Assembly (NCBI RefSeq): GCF_022024055.1
Contig: NZ_CP091788.1
Span: forward strand, 744,001 to 808,000
Length of the DNA: 64,000 nucleotides
Direction of reading: 5' to 3'
From: Prevotella sp. E2-28
Lineage (GTDB): Bacteria; Bacteroidota; Bacteroidia; Bacteroidales; Bacteroidaceae
This document shows, in pieces, positions 35,373 through 43,772 of the stretch. Made by a program: the position numbers and the translations under genes. Under the pieces are notes generated by a model. The model saw nothing but the letters and a program-made list of their open reading frames with translations. It had not been told where the DNA came from and did no database searches. Every line of letters starts with the position of its first letter. The stretch's first letter is position 1.

Positions 35373-36806
35373 ATGGAACAAGTTTTCAGTTACATTATCC
35401 AGTTAGGAGCGTCGGTCATGATGCCGATACTCTTCACGATTATTGGTTTATGCATCGGCATGAAGTTTGGTAAGTCGCTCAAGAGCGGACTCTATGTGGG
35501 TGTCGGTTTTGTGGGCCTTGGCATTGTCACAGCTCTGTTGACTACCAATTTTAATACTCCTCTTGATGCTATCTCGAAGATCTTCAACCTGAATCTGGCT
35601 GTATTTGATATGGGTTGGCCTGCTGCCGCTGCAGTGGCTTATAATACGGCTGTGGGTGCGCTGATTATCCCCATCTGCTTGGGTATAAACTTCCTGTTAC
35701 TTATCACAAAATGTACACGTACGGTGAATATCGACTTGTGGAACTACTGGCATTTCGCTTTCATTGGTGCAGTGGCTTATTTCGTGATGGACCAGAGTTT
35801 GCTGTGGGGCTATTTTGCTGCAATCAGCTGTTATATCGTGACACTGGTGATGGCTGACCTGACTGCTGACCGTTTCCAGAAGTATTATGATAACATGGAT
35901 GGTATCAGTATTCCGCAGCCTTTCTGTCAGAGTTTTACACCGTTTGCCATTGCTATCAACTGGTTGCTTGACCGTATTCCTGGCTTCTCGAAGCTTGATA
36001 TTGATGCTGAAGGATTGAAGAAGAAGTTTGGCGTGTTGGGTGAACCACTGGTACTGGGTGTTATCGTAGGTGCCTTGATTGGTGCTGCAGCTCATTTTGA
36101 TCACTTTACTGATTTTGCTGCTTATGCAGCTGGTTTCGATTCTACGACGGATGCCGTGATGAGTATCGTGAAGTCAGTACTCTTCCTAGGTGTTACGATG
36201 GGTGCTGTGATGGAACTGATACCTCGTATTACTCGTCTGTTTATTGATGGCTTGATGCCTATTTCTGAGAAAACTCAGGAAGTGGTGAAACGTAAGTTCA
36301 AGGGTAAGAAGGTGTATATTGGTATGTCACCTGCACTGGTAATCGGTCATCCTACAACGTTGGTGGTATCGTTGCTGCTTATTCCTGTGACGCTGGTTCT
36401 GGCAATAGCCCTTTCAAAAGCAGAAAATCAGTTCTTGCCATTGGCTTCATTGGCAGGTATGTTCTATGTGTTTGTAATGGTGCTGCCCTACACCAAGGGT
36501 AATGTGGTAAAGACATTTATCGTGGGCTTGGTGGCTGTTACCATAGGTCTTTACTTTGTTACTGATATGGCTCCAGCGTTTACTAATGCGGCTAATACAG
36601 TATTTGAGGCTACACAGGATAAGTCTGCTCAGATTCCTGATGGTTTCCAGGCTGGTGCAATGGACTTTGCATCATCGCTCTTTGGCTATGTTATCTATGC
36701 ATGTGTGAAGTATCTCCAATGGATTGGTATGGGTGTCCTCTCGCTCATTACCATTGGTATGGTAGCATGGAACCGTATGCGTATCGTGAAAGAAGAAAAG
36801 CAATAA
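35373..36806 (+). CDS. Galactitol-type PTS EIIC membrane protein (orphan)
   Basis: 477 residues, about 10-12 membrane segments, of the galactitol (Gat) family [24 protein letters not shown], the strongly conserved [11 protein letters not shown] region and [17 protein letters not shown] are visible. In classical systems EIIC moves a sugar while EIIB phosphorylates it. No EIIA, EIIB, HPr or EI gene is in the window. It starts an operon with kduI (16-bp gap) and an MFS uronate carrier. I infer a transporter or facilitator for unsaturated uronates or a related pectin product, without phosphorylation unless partners exist elsewhere. Confidence 0.85.
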   Translation: MEQVFSYIIQLGASVMMPILFTIIGLCIGMKFGKSLKSGLYVGVGFVGLGIVTALLTTNFNTPLDAISKIFNLNLAVFDMGWPAAAAVAYNTAVGALIIPICLGINFLLLITKCTRTVNIDLWNYWHFAFIGAVAYFVMDQSLLWGYFAAISCYIVTLVMADLTADRFQKYYDNMDGISIPQPFCQSFTPFAIAINWLLDRIPGFSKLDIDAEGLKKKFGVLGEPLVLGVIVGALIGAAAHFDHFTDFAAYAAGFDSTTDAVMSIVKSVLFLGVTMGAVMELIPRITRLFIDGLMPISEKTQEVVKRKFKGKKVYIGMSPALVIGHPTTLVVSLLLIPVTLVLAIALSKAENQFLPLASLAGMFYVFVMVLPYTKGNVVKTFIVGLVAVTIGLYFVTDMAPAFTNAANTVFEATQDKSAQIPDGFQAGAMDFASSLFGYVIYACVKYLQWIGMGVLSLITIGMVAWNRMRIVKEEKQ

Positions 36807-36822
36807 AATAATAACTATAACA

Positions 36823-37797
36823 ATGAAAAAAGTATTTCTGAGTTTTGCCCTGTTGATGGGTGCATTGAGCATTTCGGCTCAGCAAAGCGTGAACTTCCAG
36901 ACAGCGTGCCATCCTGAGGATGTGAAACACTATGACACGAAAACGTTGCGTGAGCGTTTCGTGATGGAGAAAGTGATGGAGGCCGATAAGATAAACTTGA
37001 CCTACTCACATTATGACCGCTTTATTTTCGGTGGTGCAATGCCTGTGACGAAGACCCTGAAACTGGAGAACTTTCAGGAACTGGGACTTGATGTGGATCC
37101 AACGATTAAAGATAAGTACTTTCTCTACAACCGCGAGATTGGTATCGTGAATTGTGGTGAGGGCGATGGCGTGGTCATCGTAGATGGAAAGGAGTATGCT
37201 CTTTCTCCCAAGGAGGCTCTTTATGTTGGTCGTGGTCACATCAGCAAGGACAAAGACGTAAACAAAGAGGTGCTCTTCCGTTCTAAGGATGCCAAGAAAC
37301 CTGCGAAGTTCTACCTGAACTCTGCAACAGCTCATCAGCACTATAAGACACAATGGATTACCCTCGATGGTCGTAAAGGCTCGCTGAAGGCTGCTGTATG
37401 GGGACCTGTTGGTTCTCTGGAAGAGTGCAACAACCGTACTGTATACAAACTCATTGTTAATGATGTGCTGGAGGAAGGTCCCTGTCAGTTGCAGCTTGGC
37501 TTGACACAGTTGAACCCTGGTGCTGCTTGGAACACGATGCCTCCTCATACTCATGGTCGTCGTATCGAGGCTTACTACTATTTCAACTTGCCTCAGGATC
37601 AGACTATCGCCCATATCATGGGACAGCCAGAGGAGAGCCGTGTAGTGTGGTTGCACAACGAGCAGGCCATCATGTCGCCTGAGTGGTCAATGCACGCAGC
37701 TGCTGGTACCTATTATTATACCTTTATCTGGGGTATGGCTGGCGAGAACCTGTATTATAATGATAAGGATAACATTCCCGTCATCGACATTCGATAA
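36823..37797 (+). CDS. kduI: 5-keto-4-deoxyuronate isomerase with N-terminal signal peptide
   Basis: 324 residues; cytosolic KduI proteins have about 280. The extra N-terminus ([20 protein letters not shown]) is a convincing Sec signal peptide with a cleavage site near residue 19. The KduI double cupin follows, with metal ligands in [17 protein letters not shown] and a distal His in [10 protein letters not shown]. KduI isomerises 5-keto-4-deoxyuronate to 3-deoxy-D-glycero-2,5-hexodiulosonate during pectin breakdown. The signal implies periplasmic isomerisation before uptake. The neighbouring EIIC and MFS genes fit import of the product. KduD was not found here. Confidence 0.9.
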   Translation: MKKVFLSFALLMGALSISAQQSVNFQTACHPEDVKHYDTKTLRERFVMEKVMEADKINLTYSHYDRFIFGGAMPVTKTLKLENFQELGLDVDPTIKDKYFLYNREIGIVNCGEGDGVVIVDGKEYALSPKEALYVGRGHISKDKDVNKEVLFRSKDAKKPAKFYLNSATAHQHYKTQWITLDGRKGSLKAAVWGPVGSLEECNNRTVYKLIVNDVLEEGPCQLQLGLTQLNPGAAWNTMPPHTHGRRIEAYYYFNLPQDQTIAHIMGQPEESRVVWLHNEQAIMSPEWSMHAAAGTYYYTFIWGMAGENLYYNDKDNIPVIDIR

Positions 37798-37831
37798 CGG
37801 AATTCTAAATTTTAAAATCTAAAATATAAAT

Positions 37832-39283
37832 ATGAGCGCTTTGACAAAAACAAAGATGTCCAACTTCCGTTGGGTTATTTGTGGGTTGTTGTTTCTGGCA
37901 ACAACCGTAAACTACATGGACCGTCAGGTCCTCTCGCTGACATGGAAGGACTTTATCTCTCCTGAGTTCCACTGGACCGATGCCGATTATGGTTTTATTA
38001 CCGGAATGTTCTCTTTCTTCTATGCCATAGCTAACCTTTTCTCGGGTAAGTTCATTGACTGGATGGGTACAAAGAAAGGCTATCTCATTGCTATTTTCGT
38101 TTGGTCAACGGGTGCCGTAATGCATGCCGGATGTGGATGGGTAGCAATGAAATGGGGTGGCTATACAACAGTTGCCGAACTTGGACAGTTGATTGGTGAT
38201 GCTGCCGTGATGATTGCAACTATTTCAGTATGGCTTTTCCTTTCTTGCCGTCTGATTTTGGCTGTTGGTGAGGCAGGTAACTTCCCCGCTGCTATTAAAG
38301 CTACTGCGGAGTATTTCCCGAAGAAAGACCGTGCCTTCTCTACCTCTATTTTCAATAGCGGAGCCTCGGTTGGTGCATTGGCTGCGCCTGCTACCATTCC
38401 TCTTTTGGCCCGTGCATGGGGCTGGGAGATGGCTTTCATTATCATCGGTGTGTTAGGATATGTATGGATGGCACTCTGGGTGTGGCTTTATGATAAACCC
38501 CGTCAGAACAAGTATGTGAACCAGGCAGAGCTTAACTATATTGAGCAGGACAATGACCTGGCTGGCGTACAGGATCGTACGGCTGTCGTGGAAGAGAAGA
38601 CCATCCCCTTCTTTAAGTGTTTTACTTTCAAGCAGACATGGGCTTTCCTTGTTGGTAAGTTGATGACCGATGGTGTGTGGTGGTTCTTCCTATTCTGGGC
38701 ACCTGCCTATTTCAGCGACCAGTACGGCTACACAAGTGACAGTGGTATGGGTATTGCCCTGATCTTTACTCTCTATGCCATCGTGACTGTCCTCTCCATT
38801 GGTGGTGGCTATCTGCCCAAGTATTTCGTGGAGAAGCGAGGCATGAATCCCTATCTGGGACGTATGCGTGCCATGTTAATCTTTGCATGTTTCCCTGTCC
38901 TGGGATTATTGGCTCAGCCTCTCGGTACATATAGCGCATGGTGGCCTGCTATTCTGATTGGTCTGCTTGGCGCTGGTCATCAGGCTTGGTCTGCTAATTT
39001 GTTCTCAACAATCGGTGATATGTTCCCGAAGTCAACTATTGGTACTATCGTTGGTTTGGGTACGATGACTGGCGGTTTTGGCTCAATGGCAATCAACTGG
39101 GGTTCGGGTATATTCTTTAAGTGGGCTGATGGTCAAGGGGCAAACTTTGCGTTCTTTGGCTTTGATGGTAAGCCTGCCGCCTATATGATTGTCTTCTCGT
39201 TCTGCGCTGTGGCCTACCTTATCGGTTGGGTTATCATGAAGAGCCTTGTACCGAAGTACAAGCCTATCGTGGTTGAGGATTAA
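37832..39283 (+). CDS. MFS permease, hexuronate (ExuT/ACS) family
   Basis: 483 residues with 12 predicted membrane helices. NYMDRQVLSLTWKDF near the start and GTKKGYLIAIFVWS in loop 2-3 are anion:cation symporter family hallmarks shared with ExuT and GudP. GEAGNFPAAIKATAEYFPKK is another diagnostic loop. It follows kduI by 34 bp in the same operon, so uptake of galacturonate, glucuronate or the KduI product is likely. A bidirectional terminator follows. Confidence 0.9.
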   Translation: MSALTKTKMSNFRWVICGLLFLATTVNYMDRQVLSLTWKDFISPEFHWTDADYGFITGMFSFFYAIANLFSGKFIDWMGTKKGYLIAIFVWSTGAVMHAGCGWVAMKWGGYTTVAELGQLIGDAAVMIATISVWLFLSCRLILAVGEAGNFPAAIKATAEYFPKKDRAFSTSIFNSGASVGALAAPATIPLLARAWGWEMAFIIIGVLGYVWMALWVWLYDKPRQNKYVNQAELNYIEQDNDLAGVQDRTAVVEEKTIPFFKCFTFKQTWAFLVGKLMTDGVWWFFLFWAPAYFSDQYGYTSDSGMGIALIFTLYAIVTVLSIGGGYLPKYFVEKRGMNPYLGRMRAMLIFACFPVLGLLAQPLGTYSAWWPAILIGLLGAGHQAWSANLFSTIGDMFPKSTIGTIVGLGTMTGGFGSMAINWGSGIFFKWADGQGANFAFFGFDGKPAAYMIVFSFCAVAYLIGWVIMKSLVPKYKPIVVED

Positions 39284-39303
39284 AAAAGATAAAGTGAAAA
39301 AAG

Positions 39304-39338
39304 AATTAGGGCGCTTCAATAGAAGTGCCCTAATTTTA
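39304..39338. terminator. Bidirectional terminator between the MFS gene and the nitroreductase gene
   Basis: AATTAGGGC (39304-39312) pairs perfectly with 39327-39335, extended inside by CTTC/GAAG, with T-rich flanks on both strands. It overlaps the nitroreductase stop. Confidence 0.8.
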
Positions 39339-40083
39339 TGGTTTGGGGAAGGAAACCTTGACGGATAAGGGTGTCAAAGAGTTCTCTCGACATAGCTTCA
39401 TTATCCTTGCGGGTATAGCGGATGTCTGTAAAAATCTGTGCGAGTGTTTCTTTGTGATTAATTTCCACGAAGTGTATATTTTCTGGTAGAGCCTCTTTTG
39501 CTGCATAGTACTTGTCAATATCCATGCCCAGATAATCGTTGTAGGTCTCCTGATGAATGAAACTCTCTAAGGGCAGACGGTCGGAGAGGGCTGGCTTTTC
39601 GGCTGGCCAGCCCACGGTGATAGTGGCTACTGGCATGACGAGTTTGGGAAGGTGGAGCACATCAATAATCTGCTGAGGCTGATAGACCGTAGTGCCTAGA
39701 TAGCAGTAGCCCAGTCCTTCTTCATCAAAAAGGTTGCAGAGCGTTTGCGTATAGAGTAGTGCATCGGTAGCAGCATTAATGAACGACAGAAAGTTGTCGT
39801 AGCCTGGTTCTGCATTGCGGCAACGAGCCCAAGTGCTGGTTCGGTTGAAATCGGCACAGATGGTAAGTACCACAGGCGCTTCAGTCACCATAGACTGATT
39901 AAAATGGGCTGGTGCCAGCTTGGCTTTCATCTCGTTGGAACGGGTGATGATGACGCTATAGAGCTGCAGATTACCCATGGTCTGGGTGCGTGCTGCTTCA
40001 TTCATCAGTCGATTCAGTAATTCTTCACTGACTTCGCTATCGCTATATTTGCGTATGCTTCGACGTGTAAGTAGATTTTTCAT
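39316..40083 (-). CDS. Nitroreductase family protein
   Basis: About 255 residues from the ATG at 40083 (MKNLLTRRSIRKYSDSEVSE); an upstream frame extension overlaps the promoter. RRSIRKY is the FMN-phosphate-binding N-terminus of the family, and GYCYLGTTV and ATITVGWPAEKP are the central and late conserved segments. These enzymes reduce nitro groups, quinones or flavins with NAD(P)H in the cytosol. The natural substrate cannot be assigned. It stands alone. Confidence 0.88.
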   Translation of the reverse strand: MKNLLTRRSIRKYSDSEVSEELLNRLMNEAARTQTMGNLQLYSVIITRSNEMKAKLAPAHFNQSMVTEAPVVLTICADFNRTSTWARCRNAEPGYDNFLSFINAATDALLYTQTLCNLFDEEGLGYCYLGTTVYQPQQIIDVLHLPKLVMPVATITVGWPAEKPALSDRLPLESFIHQETYNDYLGMDIDKYYAAKEALPENIHFVEINHKETLAQIFTDIRYTRKDNEAMSRELFDTLIRQGFLPQTIKLGHFY

Positions 40084-40105
40084 GCTGTTTTTCTTCTTTT
40101 TGAGG

Positions 40106-40113
40106 CAAAGGTA
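40106..40113 (-). promoter_or_regulatory. -7 promoter element for the nitroreductase gene
   Basis: Minus-strand TACCTTTG, 22 bp upstream of the ATG at 40083; this decides the start. Confidence 0.65.
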
Positions 40114-40157
40114 CATAAAAAAAATGAATAAGAAATTATGAATTAAGAATTATTTCG

Positions 40158-40165
40158 TAACTTTG
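40158..40165 (+). promoter_or_regulatory. -7 promoter element for the RNR-like module and folB
   Basis: TAACTTTG, 31 bp upstream of the ATG at 40197. Confidence 0.6.
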
Positions 40166-40196
40166 CATCGCAAATAGTTAATCAATAGATGTCAAT

Positions 40197-40877
40197 ATGG
40201 AGACTCAGAAAATTATGACGAGTGACACGATAATACAGGCATTGATTGCCGCCTATGGAGGTGAGGAACGTCTTGTGACTGAACTGATGAAACGCGAACA
40301 GGGATGCAAAAAACCTATTTCTGAAGAGCAACTGAGACGATTGGGTGAACATTTCCGAGAGATTTCGCCAGTAGAAAATCTGGGCGCTCTTCTTGGACCT
40401 CAGGTTACCGAAATTCGTCCGCAAGCTTTGGAGTGTGACGTGGTTCGCTTTCAGAATAATAAGGAAAAATGGGTGGCTTTGGTAGGTCTGCTTGATGGTT
40501 ATCCTTATGAGATCTTTACTGGATTGCAGGATGATGATGAAGGTATCGTGCTGCCAAAGTCAGTGACTAAGGGAAAAATAATCAAGTCAACCAATATTGA
40601 TGGTACCAAGCGTTATGATTTCCAATTTGAGAATACGCGTGGTTATAAGATTACTGTCGAGGGACTTTCTGAGAAATTCAATCCAGAGTATTGGAACTAT
40701 GCCAAACTGATTAGTGGTGTGTTGCGTTATAGGATGCCAATAGAGCATGTCATTAAATTGGTAGGTTCTCTGCAGTTGCAGTCAGAGAGTATCAATACGT
40801 GGAAGAATGGCGTGGAGCGTGCTCTGAAGAAATATGTGCCAGGTAGCAGTGAGACCGATGAGACACAGGACGAATGA
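40197..40877 (+). CDS. Stand-alone homologue of the C-terminal region of class II ribonucleotide reductase
   Basis: 226 residues. From about 75 onward the sequence follows the region near the C-terminus of B12-dependent NrdJ: ECDVVRFQNNKEKWVALVGL, PYEIFTG, RYDFQFENTRGYKITVEGLS, YWNYAKLISGVLRYRMPI and INTWKNGVERALKKYVP. The catalytic barrel, active-site cysteines and the NrdJ zinc-ribbon tail are absent, so it cannot reduce nucleotides alone. It has its own promoter and an intact frame, and it overlaps folB by four bases. It may be a regulatory or nucleotide-binding module, or a fixed fragment. I know no function for it. Confidence 0.7.
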   Translation: METQKIMTSDTIIQALIAAYGGEERLVTELMKREQGCKKPISEEQLRRLGEHFREISPVENLGALLGPQVTEIRPQALECDVVRFQNNKEKWVALVGLLDGYPYEIFTGLQDDDEGIVLPKSVTKGKIIKSTNIDGTKRYDFQFENTRGYKITVEGLSEKFNPEYWNYAKLISGVLRYRMPIEHVIKLVGSLQLQSESINTWKNGVERALKKYVPGSSETDETQDE

Positions 40878-41257
40878 CGCTGACGGAGAGTAGTATTTGT
40901 CTGAATGATATACGCCTGTATGCCTTTCATGGTGTACTGGAGCAGGAACGTAGGGTAGGAGGCGAATATTCCGTCTCCATACGCGTACATTATAATATAT
41001 ATAAGGCAATGGAGACAGACAACGTTGCTGATACGTTGAATTATGCTCAGTTGCTGAAGATTGTCAAACGAGAGATGGCTGTGCCATCTAACTTGTTGGA
41101 GCATGTGGCTGGTCGCATTGGAAAAACAGTCTTTCATGAGTTTCCGCAGGCGGAGGCTATTGACTTGACTGTAACAAAATTGAATCCCCCTATGGGGGCT
41201 GATTGTGCAGGGGCAAGTGTTCATGTACATTTAATAAATGATAAAACTCTACAGTGA
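40874..41257 (+). CDS. folB: Dihydroneopterin aldolase
   Basis: 127 residues of the DHNA/FolB family: IRLYAFHGVLEQERRVGGEY is the signature, with the conserved Glu in EQERR, TLNYAQL, and the Lys of TVTKLNPP near the end. It converts dihydroneopterin to hydroxymethyl-dihydropterin and glycolaldehyde in folate synthesis. ATGA overlap with the upstream gene indicates coupled translation. Confidence 0.94.
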   Translation: MTLTESSICLNDIRLYAFHGVLEQERRVGGEYSVSIRVHYNIYKAMETDNVADTLNYAQLLKIVKREMAVPSNLLEHVAGRIGKTVFHEFPQAEAIDLTVTKLNPPMGADCAGASVHVHLINDKTLQ

Positions 41258-41283
41258 CTATCGGTTTTTTCGAGGAAAAGCCG

Positions 41284-41291
41284 TAATTTTG
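41284..41291 (+). promoter_or_regulatory. -7 promoter element for the amidase and MCE genes
   Basis: TAATTTTG, 18 bp upstream of the ATG at 41310. Confidence 0.55.
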
Positions 41292-41309
41292 CAGACGAAT
41301 TTGTAGTAT

Positions 41310-42569
41310 ATGACGAAGAAAGTATTTGTTCTGTTCTTTTTGATGTGTAGTTTCGCAGTCATGTCGTTTGCTGCGAAACATACCTATACATTGGTGATTG
41401 ATGCGGGACATGGCGGAAAAGATGCTGGCGCATTGGGAAAATTTTCTAAAGAGAAGACCATTAACCTGAATGTTGCATTGGCTTTTGGACGCTATGTGGA
41501 GCAGAATTGCCCAGACGTGAAGGTAATTTATACACGAAAGACGGATATCTTTATCCCTCTTCATGAACGTGCAGCTATCGCCAATAGAAACAAGGCTGAT
41601 GTTTTTATCAGCATACATACAAATTCTGTCGCCAGCAAGAGGCCTGTAACGGGACTGGAGACCTATACGATGGGTATGCGTCGTTCCGGCGAGAAACTGA
41701 GTGCTGCTATGCGTGAGAATGATGTCATCCTGATAGAGGATAACTATCAGCAGCATTATTCTGGTTTCGATCCACGATCACCAGAGAGTTATATCATCTT
41801 CGAGATGATTAACGATAAGAATATGTTGCAGAGCGTTGACTTGGCAAAGGCTATTCAGACAAATGTCTGTAGAACGGCTAACCGTCCTGATAAAGGCGTG
41901 AAGCAGGATGCATTTCTTGTACTCCGTGAGACGTCAATGCCTGCCTGTCTGATAGAGTTGGGTTATATCTCTACTGCATCGGAAGAGGCCTATCTGAACA
42001 GACCTGCTAATATTGATGCAATGGCTCGTGGTATCTATCAGGCTTTTGTGGAGTATAAGGCAAAGACTACAGGCAAGCCGGCCCCCCTCAAGATAGAGAC
42101 GCCTGTAACACCAGAAATACCAATAAAGCAAGTAGTTCCTGAGGTGCCAGAAGAAACTCCTGTTAATCAGGAAAAAGCAGAAGTACATGAGAAATCGGAA
42201 ACACCGAAGACTACTGAAGTTCCAGAAACGAAAGATACACTGAAAATCCCAGAGAAGAAAGTGGTGTCAGTGCAGCAAGATACAGTTAAAGTCAATACCG
42301 ATACTCCTGTTTTCAAAGTCCAGTTTATGGCTAGCAGTAGTAAGTTTAAAACTGACGATGCTCGTTTTAAGGGGCTGAAAGATGTTGACTGTTATCAGGA
42401 AGGTGGTTTGTGGAAATATACTGTAGGTTCTTCTGAAAGCTATTCAGAGATAAGGCAATTGCGTGCTCAAGTGGTGACTTTATTCCCACAGGCATTTATC
42501 GTAGCTTTTAAGAATGGCGAAAAGATGGATACACAGAAAGCCATACAAGAGGTAAAAGGTAAAAAGTAA
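41310..42569 (+). CDS. N-acetylmuramoyl-L-alanine amidase with C-terminal SPOR-like domain
   Basis: 419 residues. Signal peptide 1-21. Amidase_3 domain at about 25-245 with zinc ligands in VIDAGHGGKDAGA, the Glu of FSKEKTINLN, and SIHTN; catalytic Glu in PACLIELGYIS. Then a linker of about 75 residues rich in Pro, Glu, Lys and Thr, and a C-terminal domain (about 333-405, VFKVQFMASSS...KYTVGSSESY...FPQAFIVAF) resembling SPOR, which binds denuded septal glycan. It should cleave cell-wall peptides during division. The MCE gene follows after 12 bp. Confidence 0.9.
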   Translation: MTKKVFVLFFLMCSFAVMSFAAKHTYTLVIDAGHGGKDAGALGKFSKEKTINLNVALAFGRYVEQNCPDVKVIYTRKTDIFIPLHERAAIANRNKADVFISIHTNSVASKRPVTGLETYTMGMRRSGEKLSAAMRENDVILIEDNYQQHYSGFDPRSPESYIIFEMINDKNMLQSVDLAKAIQTNVCRTANRPDKGVKQDAFLVLRETSMPACLIELGYISTASEEAYLNRPANIDAMARGIYQAFVEYKAKTTGKPAPLKIETPVTPEIPIKQVVPEVPEETPVNQEKAEVHEKSETPKTTEVPETKDTLKIPEKKVVSVQQDTVKVNTDTPVFKVQFMASSSKFKTDDARFKGLKDVDCYQEGGLWKYTVGSSESYSEIRQLRAQVVTLFPQAFIVAFKNGEKMDTQKAIQEVKGKK

Positions 42570-42581
42570 TATAATACGGAT

Positions 42582-43484
42582 ATGAAATTTTTTACAAACG
42601 AGGTAAAGATAGCATTAGCAGCCATTGCAGGTATTGTCATTCTGTTTGCTGGTATGCAGTTCCTAAAGGGATTGAATGTGTTCTCTTCGGCAGAGAAGTA
42701 TTATGCACGTTTTGCAGATGTAAGCGGCTTGACAGCTTCCAGTCCCGTCTATGCCAACGGTTATCGGGTGGGCGTAGTGGAAAAAGTGCAGTATGACTAT
42801 TCCAAAACTAACAATATCTTGGCCGTGGTGAGACTTGATAGTAAACTCTCCCTGCCAAAAGGTACTAAGGCTGAGATATCTAGTGACCTGCTTGGTAATG
42901 TGAAATTGGAGTTGAAGTTCGGACCAAACCCTATTGACTTGATGGAAGAGGGCGATACAATAGAGGGTGGTATGGAGAGTGGCCTGATGGGTAAGGCTGC
43001 CAATATGATTCCTCAGGTGGAGCAGATGCTACCCAAACTGGATTCCATTCTGGCATCGCTCAACGTTTTGTTGCGAGATTCCTCTATCACACGTTCGGTT
43101 CATAACGTAGATAAGATTACTACCAATTTAAGTTCAACTACCAATGAACTGAATCAGTTGTCTGCACAGTTGAATCATCAGATGCCTCAGATGTTGACAA
43201 AGGTAGATGGTGTGCTGACGAATACGGAGGGCGTAACCCGTCAATTGAATGAACTGGACTTTGGGGCAACTATGCAGAAAGTTGACCGTGCAGTTGGAAA
43301 TCTAGAGCAGACTACTGCAAAACTGAATAGCACTGAGGGTACCTTGGGGTTGCTGATGCGTGACGCCAGTCTCTATGATAATATGAACGCTACGATGCGT
43401 AGCGCAGACTCACTGCTCATTGACCTGCGTCAGCATCCCAAACGCTATGTTCACTTCTCTGTATTTGGTAAAAAAGATAGGTAA
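42582..43484 (+). CDS. MlaD/MCE-family lipid transport protein
   Basis: 300 residues. One N-terminal membrane anchor (about 8-28, ALAAIAGIVILFAGMQFL), one MCE domain (about 38-118, ARFADVSGLTASSPVYANGY), then a long helical coiled-coil tail (about 140-280) rich in Leu, Asn and Gln. MCE proteins carry phospholipids between the two membranes with an MlaEF ABC pair, not present here. Pairing with an amidase gene is a usual Bacteroidota layout. A strong terminator follows. Confidence 0.92.
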   Translation: MKFFTNEVKIALAAIAGIVILFAGMQFLKGLNVFSSAEKYYARFADVSGLTASSPVYANGYRVGVVEKVQYDYSKTNNILAVVRLDSKLSLPKGTKAEISSDLLGNVKLELKFGPNPIDLMEEGDTIEGGMESGLMGKAANMIPQVEQMLPKLDSILASLNVLLRDSSITRSVHNVDKITTNLSSTTNELNQLSAQLNHQMPQMLTKVDGVLTNTEGVTRQLNELDFGATMQKVDRAVGNLEQTTAKLNSTEGTLGLLMRDASLYDNMNATMRSADSLLIDLRQHPKRYVHFSVFGKKDR

Positions 43485-43505
43485 TTTTAATTTTATCTAA
43501 ATAAG

Positions 43506-43536
43506 AAATGGGCGGAAACGCCCATTTTCTTTTTTG
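43506..43536 (+). terminator. Rho-independent terminator after the MCE gene
   Basis: A 9-bp perfect stem (43506-43514 with 43519-43527), GAAA tetraloop and a T-run. Confidence 0.9.
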
Positions 43537-43665
43537 TAAATAGCTGAAAAATAGGTATGTTATAACTTGCAAACCCTTATTTTGAAAAAAAAACGTGAAA
43601 CACTATAATTGCCGAAGAAATAGCAAGTTACGTGATTTGTACACACAACCGAGGTTTTCGACCTA

Positions 43666-43697
43666 TTTGCAAGATTCGTTTTTTTTTGCGAACTTTG
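43666..43697 (+). promoter_or_regulatory. Probable dnaA promoter
   Basis: TTTG (43666-43669), exactly 20 bp, GAACTTTG (43690-43697), one mismatch to TAnnTTTG. The upstream leader also holds three ATAGCAA(A)GT repeats (43620, 43709, 43737). I saw no cluster of consensus DnaA boxes (TTATCCACA), so an origin is not claimed. Confidence 0.5.
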
Positions 43698-43772
43698 CAC
43701 TCGCAAACATAGCAAGTCATAATCTTGCCATTAGGAATAGCAAAGTTTAATAATTAAAAACATAACGCCTAG

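Noticed and set aside
43485..43772. Replication origin next to dnaA
   Set aside because: No cluster of TTATCCACA-type boxes was seen; only one weak match (TTGTACACA). In this phylum oriC need not be near dnaA.
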